Shown here: positions 23,037 to 35,785 of the stretch, piece after piece
Position numbering within the stretch: the first letter of the stretch is position 1
Layout of the letters: each line of letters begins with the position of its first letter
Assembly (NCBI GenBank): GCA_948146395.1
Contig: OX411552.1
Span: 12,632,957-12,696,956 of the forward strand
DNA from: Fragum whitleyi
Lineage: Eukaryota > Mollusca > Bivalvia > Cardiida > Cardiidae
Length of the DNA stretch: 64,000 bases
Direction of reading: 5' to 3'
The notes under the pieces: generated by a model
Database searches by the model: none
What the model was told of the DNA's origin: nothing
What the model saw: only the letters and a program-made list of their open reading frames with translations
Made by a program: the position numbers and the translations under genes

Positions 23037-24450
23037 ATACACATCTATATAGTATATTATCTACAACGATTCATGTGATCAGAATTTAATTCAGTAGTGT
23101 ACTATGGTCAGTGCGCTTAGTTAATGACCAGGGGCCTGATTAACTAAACATCTTACGATCATCTTTTACGCGAGTCAAAAATTAAAGTTGCTTCTACAGT
23201 ATGAATATTCGAATGTTATTTTCGAAAACGTATATTCGTTTTAATATGAGACTATATATTCAATTATGCTGAAACTTCCTGTAAATTGATGAGAACGAAT
23301 GGAAAGTTATACTCGACTTTGGAACGAATTCTCACGCTTATCTTCAATAATATAAATATGTGTCACGTAATCACGTGTAAATGGTGAAAGTTGATGAGTC
23401 AATAATTATGACAAGTTGCAAATCTTATTATTGTCAATAAATTTCGTGAAGACTTGAAACGCTGACCAATTCTATGTTCTGAAATAAACACATTTTGGGT
23501 GTCAAAACATATTTCACCATATGGGACCATTTTAAGACGCAACAGCCTCTAGAACCAATGGTATCAGAATTTGAAGCAATACGCGCAAAAAATAATTTTG
23601 TTGACAGATTTTTTGTAATTTAAAATGTTCGTTAATTAAAATAGTTTAAGCAAAAATATATGGGGGCCACCGTGAAAAATAACCATTCTTTAGGGTAGAA
23701 TATAGTGTGGAAAAAGACGAAATCTTTCTGTCGCTGTAGTAAAATGATTTTTACAGACCAAGGTAATATATTTAAGCAAAGAAAAATGCCTCCTTTTTTT
23801 GAAACATTTTAATGTCTTAAATCCACACATTCGAAATGAGTTTGTGGAATTTTCATTATATTTAGCTAGGACAAAACATGGCGATGTTACAGATAAGAAG
23901 AACTAGCATAATCAAAGCACTGAAAGTGCTGATGGTGAACAAATCTGATTGCTTTATAGAGTGATACATTGGATTTGTTGAGAAAAGAGAAATTATACAT
24001 GTAAATATAATTAAGGGAAAGTGTCTCGACAAAATTTCGGCAACAGGCAACTATATTATCTAGACTAATGATTCTTTTCTTAACTAAAAATAACTTGAGC
24101 AGTCAGAATGGTAATTCAATTTCCACATGCAGAACCCATAGTTTACCGGATCAAACAGCAGTCTTTCTGCATGTTGACAATTAAACGAAATCCTCCATGG
24201 CCCTGGTAACAATTTATTTTTTCTTTCCAGATATTCTATTAAACCGTAAAATCATGCTTCGGAGTCAGAGAAGTACAACATTTAGCCCTTTTGAATTAAT
24301 CTGATCAAATTCATTTAAAAAATTTCTCAATGCCATAACTACATAACATTTTAGATCTAGCAGACAGTCCAGTCATATTAAGGTGGATAGACGACATCAT
24401 AAACTAGCAACCGATTTCTATCGTCGGATATCGTCGGGGACGGGGTGGTA
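23037..24450. other. Intergenic, no gene recognised
   Basis: AT-rich sequence; a short piece near 23515-23570 resembles the CATATGGGACC core. No coding or RNA gene is supported. Confidence 0.4.
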
Positions 24451-25234
24451 CGGACAAAACCCCACCACTATAATTGGCAAGTAGGACAAAACCCCACCAC
24501 TTTTTCACATCAATTTGTTATTGGAAGCTATATTGATTTAATAATGCTTTTATGCATTGAATGAAAAAAAAAAGAATTATTAAGTTGTTAATATTTTCAT
24601 AAAAATCAATTTAATATTTTCTTTTTATTTCTACTCGCCTCTTTCTTTAACTTGTTGAAATATTGCAAAATTTCTGGTTTCAAAAGAATGGTTGTTTCCT
24701 TTGCCTTTAAACTAAAGAAGAGTAAACATATTGTTTTACATTTGTTTTTCCCTTCGTCCAAGATAAGCATTTTGCGAAGTCTGTTAATCTTAGTCTACCA
24801 GGTTCAATCCCAGATGACTGCAATTATCATTTATGACTATTAGTCTGCCACCGATCAGTTGATAATGCAGGATATCAGCTGAGGGCTAGAAAAGGAATTG
24901 ATGGTATTACTGGTGTGAGGAATGCCGGGAAACCATTGTTAGGTGCTACAGCTGCTTCAATGTGACTGAGAGATTGTGCAATCTCATTCAAACACAAAAA
25001 AATCAGTTAACGGACAGCTTGTTTTTCACTTTATATCTAACCATATACATTTATCAAAATGGTGTTGTGTGGTAAAAAAAATAACAGTATTATAGAAATA
25101 AAATAATATATACCCTTCCATAACACACTATCAACACTTACACTATAACATATATTGGTGGGGTTCTGTCCTGGTGGGGTTTTGTCCCGGTGGGGTTTTG
25201 TCCTGGTGGGGTTTTGTCTGGTGGGGTTTTATCC
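24451..25234. mobile_element. Foldback element with iterated termini
   Basis: GGACAAAACCCCACCAC occurs twice at the left (about 24452 and 24482). Its inverse GGTGGGGTTTTGTCC occurs five times in a row at the right (about 25155-25233), with small variations. About 650 bp of AT-rich DNA lies between. Frames through the right iterons are artefacts. Confidence 0.6.
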
Positions 25235-25371
25235 TACACTCGGGGGTACCAAACCTTTTCTTTTTTAATAAATTTTGTTCTAAGCACTGCTGCCTGTCTC
25301 AATCTATCGATACAATATCGGGGGGGGGGGGGTAGCGTAGGCAGGCTAACCAGTCTATCTTTGTACAAGTA

Positions 25372-25530
25372 CAGTCGGCATTGCTCGAGCGACCACGTGT
25401 ATTAAGCGACCAATTTTATTAAGCAAAATCTCTGAAAAAAAGGACATTCTTAACATTTATCATATTTTGTATTAATCGACCATTCCCATAAGCGACTGGC
25501 ACTTAAGAAAGTCAAGTACAAAATTCGTGT
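25372..25530. mobile_element. Pogo/Tigger-like end fragment
   Basis: After TA at 25370-25371 the sequence reads CAGTCGGCATTGCTCGAGCG, then ACCACGTGTATTAAGCGACC. This matches the left end of the element at 61987-62517. A convincing right end was not found. Confidence 0.5.
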
Positions 25531-26683
25531 TAAAATATTGGTTGTACAAAAATAAAATAAATAAATAAATACACGCATGTACTCGTTGACCATTTTGGCT
25601 ATGTAAAAGACATTTTATCTAGAACAAAATGTCACTAGAATTACACAATCCGGTGCTGAACAGGGTTTAGGGACTTTCTTAAGTGCGCAGGTTAGCCGAC
25701 TATAAAGACAGTTTTAAAAAAGAAAGTTTTCGTAGTAACTGATGGATTATTGAGGAACAATAATGGCCAATGTCATGTAAAGGGTGATAGGCTTCCTTGG
25801 TTTTTGTCGCAATCGAACTTAAGTAAATACGATGAGATAAAGTAATTTATTCACCCTTAAGGGTGTCTAATGAACTGAAACTACCTGGAAAAGTCCATTC
25901 AACTGGTTGAGCTAACATATGATTAACTTATTTCACAAAGCATTGTTATGCTTAGTAGATTATATTGTAGATGGAAAAAAGTGAGTGTGTGTGTGTGGGA
26001 GGGGGGGGGTGACAAATGATACTCTAGTATAACAGTCTTCTTCTTCTTCCTTGGTATGTTCCCCCGTTCTTTTTCGAGGCACCGCACTGTATAGGCGTTG
26101 ATCAATTTGTCTGACCTGTTTAAAAAAAGACTTTATGCACAACACTAAATATAATCAACATAAAACATTAAAATATTAAAATATAAAATATTAGATTATA
26201 TAAGATTATAAAGTTTTTTAAAAATGAGGTTTCTCATTTAAAATATCGTGTTTTCAGCATACAGAGATCTTATCCCAGTCTAACTATTATTAAGAGAAGG
26301 TTAGCATGGTATAAAGGGAAGGCTAAGACTATACACAACACCTAAAATTTTAAGAGCAATACATCCATAAATGGGATTAAAAATAAATGTAATGATAATA
26401 GAAGTAGTAGATTTTGCATTTTTATATACTTAATACTACCTATATTATATCGTTCTTATTATTATTTGATCTTTCTTTATATGACATAATAATGATAAAA
26501 GTAGTAGATTTTGCATATTTATACTCTTAATACAACATTTCTTATATCGTTTATTATTGATTATTGTAAGTCTACTTTTACTTTCTTTCTTCAGATTAAA
26601 TGTTTATTTATTTGCTTTTTTTTTTTTTTTTTTACCTTACATCATTTGCTTGGTTTTGTATATAATGTTCATGAGCTATATAA
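25531..26683. other. Intergenic, no gene recognised
   Basis: AT-rich, with a (GT)n/poly-G stretch near 25981-26010 and repeated AATAATGATAAAAGTAGTAG blocks at about 26390 and 26490. It may include the 3' tail of the LINE fragment. Confidence 0.35.
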
Positions 26684-27527
26684 TTATGGTACTTTGAGGT
26701 TTTCCTTCGAGACATTTTTTATGAAGTTGCTTCTTTTGATATGCAATTTATAGCAGAACTTCCTTGTTGTAAACTCAAGTTGGTTATATAGTTTCTGATT
26801 TTTCTTTGATTGATATTCTTTAATAAAGAAGGAACTGTCTAGTATTATTTTGGAGAGATCATTTTTGCTTTTGACATTGTCCATCCAGAAGGACTTTCCT
26901 AAGGATTTATCAATGAGAGATTTTATTTCTTTGATTCCTTCGGTTCTAACACTGTTCAGGTACGGGCATCTAGTAAGGATATGAACTGTATTCTCTTTTT
27001 CTATCTTGCACATAGGACAGTTTGGTTCTTCCTCTGTATACGTTCTTCCATAGAGGATGTATGTACCTGTTATCATCCTTGCTTTCACAACGGCCTTTTT
27101 GGTTTCGGCTGCACATGACTTAAGTGAATCCCAGACTGGGTGTACTCGGCCTATTTCTAGTTGGTCTAAGTTACAGAGTTCAAGACTTTTCTTGTTTTCA
27201 GCTTCTCTCAATAGCCTGTTTTTCCAAGTCTTGTTAATTGCCTTCTTTACCGTAATCTTCCATTCGTTTTTTAGGGGTACGTTTACATTCTGAATGCCAA
27301 TATCCGGTAGCTCGTACTTCTTTAGAAGTTCTTGTGTTTTTGTGATAAAGCTTTTTGGATCCTGTTTTTCTTTGGTTTTTTGTCTTTCAATGATATCGTG
27401 TACTTTTTTATTTTTGCCCGATAACAGAGAGTGGAGCAGACTTAAACATCTTTTGTCAATTTCAGCTTCAATAGGTAGCATACCGAGTAGGAGATAAGTG
27501 GCTGCATTTGCAGTACTCTGTGTTTTT
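26684..27527 (-). pseudogene. Non-LTR (LINE) reverse transcriptase, 5'-truncated C-terminus
   Basis: The frame reads TANAATYLLLGMLPIEAEID and continues about 265 codons. It includes a CX2CX8HX4C zinc knuckle (CPMCKIEKENTVHILTRC) typical of the region after the RT domain in LINE ORF2 proteins. The RT catalytic core and endonuclease are absent, and an in-frame TAA stands at the truncated edge near 27527. 5' truncation is usual for LINE copies. It lies antisense, about 90 bp from the zinc-finger gene start. Confidence 0.75.
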
Positions 27528-27618
27528 TATAGTCGACAGTAGATTTTATCGAAGTAGCTTTCAGACTTTGAAGTCTCCAGTCTAAAAGAAACGAAAACAT
27601 TTTTATCTCCCTTCCAAA

Positions 27619-28012
27619 ATGGAGTCCTGTGCCCAAAACGGAATTCGATTTGTCGATGAAAAACATTTTACATCTGTAATTTCATCTTTAGCTGACCAAA
27701 GATCATCTTCCAAGCTTTGTGACGTTGTTTTGCGTGTTTCTCATACTGAAATGTTTGCCCACTCTAATGTGCTAGCTGCTGCCAGCCCTTACTTTGACAA
27801 TTTGTTCAGTGGTCCAGATTTGCCAAGGTCGTTTTCACAGAAAGCACCGCAAATTATCGATATTCACATAGATGGAGAAAATGATGCAGGATATGGGATA
27901 GCAGTGCAACGTGTTATAGACTTTATGTATACATCAAAGATAAAATTGGACATCTCTATTCTACCACAAATAACGGAAATTGCTAACATAATGCAAATGA
28001 CAAGTATTATTG
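27619..28012 (+). CDS. Zinc-finger gene exon 1: BTB/POZ domain
   Basis: It starts AAAATGG, a good eukaryotic start context, and encodes MESCAQNGIRFVDEKHF and the BTB core LCDVVLRV, AHSNVLAAASPYFDNLF, VIDFMYTSKI and LPQITEIANIMQM. The donor GTAGGT follows the first base of a Gly codon at 28012. Reading on into the intron would end with a TGA after 12 more codons, which is not expected for a BTB domain. Confidence 0.88.
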
Positions 28013-28298
28013 GTAGGTTTATCAACTTATCAAATCATGAGACGACTTGAAAAATTTGCCTGTTATAGCTTGTCTATCTCAAAAAATTCAACATTCATGT
28101 GATTTCTTAAGATGATCATAATATACTCTTCAGATATTTCACCATCTTCTCTCTTGAACTGGAAACGATTTCATCCAGATATGAAGAAATTTGCACATGG
28201 AAAAAAATTCAGCAGTGAAAAATGCAAAATCTCATTACAAACAAATTGTCCGCCACTGAAGCAAAGCTGAAAATGAACTGGGGCGAGCTGGGCCAAAC

Positions 28299-29182
28299 CT
28301 AGATACGATAACGTATCCCTCCTTTGATAATCTGATGTGGGAGGGATACGACGCGGTCCCTCTTTATTCTATATTGCAGTGCCCGGAGTGATTCACTCCG
28401 GGCACTTTAAGGTCATTTTTTTGAATATGTGTTAGTGCAAAAACCACGTTTTTACAATCTAAACCTACCATGGTAATTTATTTATAAGTCCCAATAAAAA
28501 TTAATCAGCACAACTTTAAATATCCTAAGAATTTCACTTTTGATTATATTCACTGTCTGAAAATCATACTTTTTCCCTTCAAAGTCAACCATTTTGGTTT
28601 ATGTTATTGAAAATCTCGTGAGTTCTCCCGTTTCCCGCCAAAATTCAGCTAATGAAAAATCAGGTCGCCATATTTAGGAGCCGTAGTATTTTATTGTAAA
28701 CAAACTTGCTTTGATCATAATGAAATATGAAAATTGAATGAAAAATAAATTAAAGTCACTTAAATTGGTAAGGTAGTAGATAGATACAGGCTACTAGATC
28801 CTTCAATTAGCAAAGGTTTTGAAAGTTAGGTAAAATTAGCTACTATGCTTTTTACCCAGCACCTGTTTTGACAGCATGGAATAAGTAAACAAAGTGACGT
28901 CACAATAAATCACATGATCAACATAACTGTCATGGCCTCCGAGCTTCGAAAATTTGAAAAATTGAAAAAGAAAACTCTTTTTTAAGATCAATACAAGTGA
29001 TGTATTGGTTTCTTTATAACTATTTGCTTTCAAAACTAAGGTAGGTTTGACAAAAGCTTTTAGATTACCTCTCAGTTTGAAAAACAGAAATTTGATAATT
29101 GCAACAAAAAACAAATAGGGTGGAAATTGTAGCCCTCGAACGGCAGAATATCAGAAAGAGGGGTACATTATTGCAGCTAGGC
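28299..29182. other. Intronic segment between GCTRGGCCAAAC repeats
   Basis: GCTGGGCCAAAC at about 28284 and GCTAGGCCAAAC at about 29171 bracket this piece. It begins with a hairpin (CGTATCCCTCC/GGAGGGATACG), followed by a perfect palindrome around AGTGCCCGGAGTGA (28378-28406). It may be an insertion with a diverged 12-bp duplication; the class is unknown. Confidence 0.35.
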
Positions 29183-29300
29183 CAAACCCACTTGGAATAG
29201 ATACTCTTAAATTTGATCACTGATACAGCTTAATTTCTTTCTATACAAAGGGTGGAAATGTGCAATTAAACTGATTGCAGACGTGCGTTCATTACATGTC

Positions 29301-31600
29301 AGCTGGATTAGCTCAGTTGGTAGAGCATCGGACTTCAAAACCATCGAAGTTTGACCGTGTGCAGACATGTGATATCTCCCGATCTCGGCGTATTCTCCCG
29401 ATATTTAAACCTCTCTCCCGCTCTCCCGATCGGGAGACCATTTCTCCCGACCCGAGGAAATTTGAAAAAAAAGAAAAAAAAAATCGGTAGCCAAAAATGC
29501 AAATCGCCGGTCTGAAGGCTCGAATGGCCAGTGAGAAATCCAAAATCGGGTAAAGCGTTGTTTATCTGTCTAGAAGTGTCATTGTTTATCGTCGTCGGTT
29601 AGATCAACTATTGCCGACAAACGGGTGCTACTGTACCTATCACCCTTCACACTGTATACGGAATGAATTATGACGATCAGCAATATCAATATTGACCTTT
29701 CTTAGGAACAAGATCTAAACTGGATGAAACATTGTTTCCCGATATTACTTAAAAATGTAGTGGATACTGCTATTTGATTTTATCACTTATTTTGAAAAAT
29801 TAAAATGGATGTAAACACAGTTAATTTCCGCCGTATTTTAATATCCTATTCAAAAAAGCCTCTAAAAATTTCAACTTCGCGACAAGCGTCATGAAGGAAA
29901 AGGTCAAACATAATATGCAAAACGACGCTCACACGACCTTGATAAAATTAGGCGGCATCGCAGAAAAACCCACGTGTCGTAACGCGTGATTGAGTAAAAT
30001 AAGAAGCGTCATGCTTTAATTTTGCTTTTATTTAGTGGATCTACGTATGTTTTACGGTCAAATTATTAAAGTAATAAAAAGTAAAAACTGTCTCATGCGT
30101 TCTCAAGTTGTCATCCAAATTTGATATTGAAATTAAGGAAACTAACATCGGACTTTCGCTTTTTAATGCAACGGCGATTCCACCGGATCTTCGTTGGCCG
30201 GGTCGTTTAAGACTTTACGCACGATTTATAAATCCGAGACCATCTTTCTCGAAATAGGAATCGAATGATCTAATCAAGTTATTTGTCAACACAAATGTTA
30301 CAGATTTGAAAATAGAAAATTGTGGACTGGCTCCTACTGCTAACAGAGCTTCTCATAAAGCTAATCAACATGGATTTATTTGCCGAGAGGTAGCTCTTTG
30401 ACTTTCCGTATTCTACCGTGTTCCTCTTTAATGTCCGTGAACTCGGAACATGCCTTCTGTAATATCATCTTTTATCGCCATTTTGCCATCAAAACCATTC
30501 ATTTTTAGCCTAGGTCAGTAGCAGTTAGTGCCAGTTACAATTAATTGGCCTGTTTCATCGTCCGTCTGTTCAACTATTCATCCATCCGTCAACAATTCTA
30601 AAAATATCCTAATCTAGTCATCGGATTTCATAGACAAACTACATAGAGATGATCCTTAGGACAAGTCCTTTTAAAATATTTCACAGAATATCATTAATCA
30701 TGAAGAACTCTGGTTGCCATGGCAACAGAATGAAAAAAAAACGTCTCCTATTACAAGGCCTAGAATTTCATACTTTGCATAAAACAGTAGGCCCCCTGCC
30801 TAATTCTTTACTACCAAACCAGGTGAAAGTTCTCTCCAATAAAAGTAAGCCTTGTGTTTTTGGTTTCTAGATTACTCAGAAAAAAATAAAGAAAAAAGTA
30901 ACAATTTCCTCTTAATTTGCAAGGCCTTCATCTTTTAAATTTGGTAAGATTTTATTTTCTACTGATTATCTTCATTAAAAAAAGACATATTGCTGGATTC
31001 TGAATATTGCATAGAAATAAAAAAAAATGTATTTGTAACATCTATTTATCTGAAATTATAAGACCAAATTCTGTAGCATGCAATACTATCCTCTCTCAAA
31101 ATACTTTAAATGATAAACTTTTTTTAATTGAAAACAAATAAATAACATAAACTTGTATGGAAGGTGTAATAATCAATTTTTGGTCAAGACATGAATTGCG
31201 AAAAACCCTCTTTTTTAGCCACAACGCGCGTTACGCAAAATCTCCCTATTTGAGACCCAATCTCCCTATGAAAAGGTCTTAATCTCCCTATGAGTCCCCA
31301 TGGAAATATCACATGTATGCGCGTGGGTTTGATACAGGGGCTTGCACACTAACATACTAATTGTCTTTCGGATGAGATGTTAAACCGAGGGCCCATGAGA
31401 GGGTGCTTTACACCTAGCACATTAAAGAACCATGGCTGATCTTAGCAGTAGTTTCGTCGTGAAATCTTTCACTATACCCCGTAACAACTAACAGTCTTCT
31501 GGGGGCGTCACTCATTTGCTCATGTGCTACGGTATTGACAATTAATATACGGAAATACACACAGTCACACCACGTCATTACATAAACGCTTTCTGGAAAG
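29301..31600 (+). mobile_element. tRNA-derived SINE split by an insertion
   Basis: The left part (29301-29359) has the A-box-like TTAGCTCAGTTGGTAGAGC. The right part (31322-31600) resumes with the B-box-like GTGGGTTTGATAC and TTGTCTTTCGGATGAGAT. Joined, the parts match the complete SINE at 10082-10395. The head could be mistaken for a tRNA gene but is broken in the T-arm. Confidence 0.75.
29360..31321. mobile_element. 1962-bp TIR element inside a SINE
   Basis: The ends TGCAGACATGTGATAT and, inverted, CGCATACATGTGATAT are imperfect repeats. CGTG at 29356-29359 and 31322-31325 may be the target duplication. TCTCCCGATC-type motifs cluster at the left end and TCTCCCTAT motifs at the right. No transposase frame is present. 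A HINE-like fragment (TCTGGTTGCCATGGCAACAG) occurs near 30710. Confidence 0.6.
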
Positions 31601-32345
31601 CTGTATACTGTCAATTACACAGTGCCGCTAATTGATAAGACCCTTACTAATAAGTGATTATCGATTTTTCCTTCACGGTTGGTTGATTTTCACTGGATTC
31701 ACACTTCAAGTAAGAGAGAATAACGGATGGGTACCAAAATGAAAACAATCACCTCATTTACCGAAAATGCCCTATTTTTACCAAGATCCAGCGGAAACAA
31801 TGGAAAAAGAAATTTTGATTATATCAAACAAAATATTGGCAAGAATGAGCTGTTTTTATGATCTTTCTATGATCTTTCTAATGCCGAGAATTAGATGAAA
31901 ATAAAACAAATCACAGACAGTCTGTCTGTTCGAAATAACACTTACCTCAAGCTAACTAACCATTTAATATGGACATTACATCTAAGAATAACTAAACTTT
32001 GAAAATTCTCCACAAGGAAGCCAATTCTTAACTAGGTTTGTACCCTGATATGTTCAGCCCTAAACATTTTTTTTCCTTAAAAGTCTTTTGCATATCAGAA
32101 TTGAAATCAAGATGAATTCTATTATTTCAGTTTGAGGTCATACCAATGAAAAAAAAACTTGTAAAATCAAAAAGCTGAAAGTTCTGTCACTGGCTTCTCT
32201 AAACAAATTTGTTATCAATTGTTTAATTTATTGAATAGTTATTGTAGAATTTAAGTAATGCTCTTGGAGATAATTATTTTGGAAATAAGATATGGAAACA
32301 GCTTTGTGAACACTTTAGAAAATAATTGTAATAGAATCTAGTTTT

Positions 32346-34889
32346 TAGCTCACCTGAGCACATCATGCTCAAGGTGAGCTTTTGTGATCATTGAATGTCC
32401 GTCGTGTGTCGTCTGTCGTCCGTCGTCGGACGTCAACAATTTAAGTGTTTACACTCTAGAGGCCAAAAATATGGCCCAATCTTCATGAAACTTGGTTGGA
32501 ATGTGGCCTAAGTCACAAGGATGAACCCTATCGAAAATGAGAAGGATCCATGCCATATCACAGGAAAAGGGGCCTTGAGGATAATAATCTTGTTTACACT
32601 CTAGAGGCCTCAAATAGGTCCCAATCTTTATGAAACTTGGTCAGAATGTTAACCAGGTCACAAGGATGAACCCTATTGAAAATGAGAAGGATCCATGCCA
32701 TATCACGTGAATATGGGCCTAAATGACAAATTTCTTTTTAGCTCACCTGAGCACATCGTGCTCAAGGTAAGCTTTAGTGATCATTGAATGTCCGTCGTGC
32801 GTCGTGTGTCGTTTGTAGTCCGGCGTCAACTATTTAAGTGTTTACACTCTAGAAGCCACAAATATCATCCAATCTTCATGAAACTTGGTCAGAATGTTAG
32901 CCAGGTCACAAGGATGAAACCTATTGAAAATGGGAACGATCAGTGCCATATCATGGGAAAAGGGGCCTTATTGACAATTTTTTTGTTTACACTCTAAAGG
33001 CCACAAATATGGTCCAATCTTCATGAGACTTGGTCAGAATGTTTGCCAGGTCACAAGGATGAACCATATTGAAAATGGGAGGGATCCATGCCATATCATG
33101 GGAAAAGGGGCCTTATTGACAATTTTCTTGTTTACACTCTAGAGGCCACAAATATGGCCCAATCTTCATGAAACTTGGTCAGAATGTTGGCTAGGTCACA
33201 AGGATGAACCCTATTGAAAATGGGAGGGATCTGTGCCATATCATGGGAAAAGTGGCCTTATTGACAATTTTCTTGTTTACTCTCTAGAGGACACAAATAT
33301 GGCCCAATCTTCATGAAACTTGGTCAGAATGTTGGCCAGGTTACAAGGATGAACCCTATTAAAAATGGGAAGGATCCATGCCATATCATGGGAAAAGGGG
33401 CCTTATTGACAATTTTCTTGTTTACTCTCTAGAGGCCACAAATGTGGCCCAATCTTCATGAAACTTGGTCAGAATGTTGGCCAGGTCACAAGGATGAATC
33501 CTATTGAAAATGGGAGGGATCTGTGCCATATCATGGGAAAAGTGTCCTTATTGACAATTTTCTTGTTTACTCTCTAGAGGCCACAAATTTGGCCCAATCT
33601 TCATGAAACTTGGTCAGAATGTTGGCCAGGTCACAAGGATGAACCCTATTAAAAATGGGAAAGATCCATGCCATATCATGGGAAAAGGGGCCTTAAGGAT
33701 AATTTTCTTTCTTAAGCTCTAGAGGCCACAAATATGGCCCATTCTTCATGAAACTTGGTCAGAATGTTGGCCAGGTCACAAGGATGAACCCTTTTAAAAA
33801 TGGGAAGGATCCATGCCATATCATGGGAAAAGGGGCCTTAAGGATAATTTTCTTTCTTAAGCTCTAGAGGCCACAAACATGGCCCAATCTTCATGAAACT
33901 TGGTCAGAATGTTGGTCAGGTCACAAGGATGAACCCTATTGTAAATGGGAAGTATCTATGATATATCACGGGAAAAGGGGACTTTATGATATTTTTCTTG
34001 TTTATCTTCTTGAAGCCACAAATAGGGCTCAATCCCCATGAAAATTTGTCATAAATTTTGTCAGGTCAAAAGGATGAAACCTATTGAAAATGGGAAGGAT
34101 CCATGCCATATCACGGGAAAAGGGTTTTCACTGATTATTTTCTTGTTTACACTCTAGGAGCCACAATTTTGGCCCAAACTTCATGAAAGTTGGTTTTATG
34201 TAGAAATTGTCTCCTTTATGACATCTGCCTATTTAATTGATGTGATGTCTCAAGGGTCAAAGAGACTCTGGTGAGCGATCTAGGACCATCATGGTCCTCT
34301 TGTTTACACTCTAGTGGCCACAAATATGGTCCAATCTTCTTGAAAATTTGTCAGAATGTTTTTCAGGTCACAAGGATGAATCCTATGGAAAATGGGAAGG
34401 ATTCTTGTCTTATCATGGGAAAAGGGGCCTTAATGACAATTTTCTTGTTTACACTCTAGTGGTCACAAATATGGTCCATTCATCATGAAACTTGGTCAGA
34501 ATGTTTGTCAGATTATGAGGATGTACTCTTTTGAAAATGGGAAGGATGTGTGCCATATCAAGGGAAAAGGGGCCTAAATGACAATTTTCTTGTAAGAGCT
34601 CCAGACGCCACCTATGTGGTCCAATCTTCATGAAACTTGGTCAAAATGTTTGCCAAGTCACAAGAATGAACTCTGTTGAAAATGAGAAGGACTTGCCAGG
34701 CAAAGGAGTCTTAATGATAATTTACTTGAAATAACTCTAATGGTCACAAATAAGGTCCAAACTTTGTGAAACTTGGTTTTATGTAGAAATTATCTTCTTT
34801 ATGACATCTTCCTTTTTAATTGATGTGATGTCCCTGTGTCAGATCAAAGAGAATCAGGTGAGCGATCTAGGACCATCATGGTCCTCTTG
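32346..34889 (-). mobile_element. HINE/pearl-like element (outer copy), 143-bp core
   Basis: In reverse orientation it runs from GCTCACCTGAGCACATCATG, through a GTCCGTCGTC run, then monomers of about 143 bp (TGGCCCAATCTTCATGAAAC, AGGTCACAAGGATGAACCC), to CAGGTGAGCGATCTAGGACC and GGTCCTCTTGT. A second complete copy is inserted in its array (32737-34302). Confidence 0.72.
32737..34302 (-). mobile_element. HINE/pearl-like element nested in its own kind
   Basis: A second left end (GCTCACCTGAGCACATCGTG, with GTCCGTCGTGCGTCG) begins at 32739. A second right end (GGTGAGCGATCTAGGACC, CATGGTCCTCTTG) stops at about 34302. The outer monomer resumes immediately with TTTACACTCTAGTGGCC. Confidence 0.68.
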
Positions 34890-35785
34890 TACTTATTTCA
34901 GAAGAAGGGCCTTTCCTCAATCATACAAGGACTTCCCAAGAATTTTGAAAATTCCTTATACATAAACAGAGACCTATTAAAGTTGACAATACATGTACAT
35001 GCAATACTGTCCTTGGACCTCTCAAATATATGAGCACAACACAGACTAAGTGCAGTTGAATTACTGTTTTCTTTGACTTTTTAACTTAATTTTCTTCCAA
35101 CTTCCTTATTTCTTTTGAAATAGTCTTTTAGTACCCAATATATTCTATTAGATGGAAGGAATACAAGGGGAACGAGAGAAGGGGGATAAAGGTTTGGTCA
35201 TCATGCATCAATTTATTGATGATTTGGGGGTTTGGTTATTTATGTAGAGATGCTAAATAGGTGTCCAAAAAAAGGGAAAAAAAGTTCAAATCAAATTATA
35301 TGTTCAACAAAAAAGAAGTTCTGATTCTCAAAGATAAATAGTCTTATCCACAGTAAAACCACTCAGGCACTGTGATCATCCTTTATTATTAACAGTAATA
35401 CAAAGTAACTATTCAGCGTCGGCATTTTTACTTGCTGAAATTGGCAACAAGCCCCCCCCCCCCCCCTTGCGATAATAATTTATTTATGTATTCGGACAGG
35501 GGCTTAAATAATTATCCATGAATTCGGACATGAAAAAAAAAATTTTTTTTATTGTGTCTGAATTTATGGATGGAAAACTGTAATCAGGCAATATAGCCAC
35601 AAGCATATTACCACCACGCTTTCTAAATTTTCTGGGGAGAACCCTGTACAGACATATCTTGTTCAACTGTACTTAAAAAATCCCTGTGTTTTAGTACTCG
35701 TATGAATTGTCCAGTGCAGTCAATTCAAATAAGTACCCACATCATAGGGAAACAACAGATTTAGACTTGTGTTACCCTCTCTTAA
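34890..35785. other. Intronic, no gene recognised
   Basis: AT-rich with a poly-C run at 35452-35466. No exon, RNA gene or clear element was seen. Confidence 0.4.

Noticed and set aside
25190..25405. Frame through GGTGGGGTTTTGTCC iterons
   Set aside because: It is a translation of the terminal repeats of a foldback element.
27057..27497. Plus-strand frames opposite the LINE fragment
   Set aside because: They are shadows of the LINE reverse transcriptase frame on the minus strand.
29301..29373. tRNA gene candidate (TTAGCTCAGTTGGTAGAGC)
   Set aside because: Only the 5' half resembles a tRNA, the T-arm is interrupted, and the sequence belongs to a SINE family whose other copy is at 10082-10395.
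32400..34900. Regular repeats considered as a CRISPR-like array
   Set aside because: The units are direct tandem copies without unique spacers, in a eukaryotic transposon.
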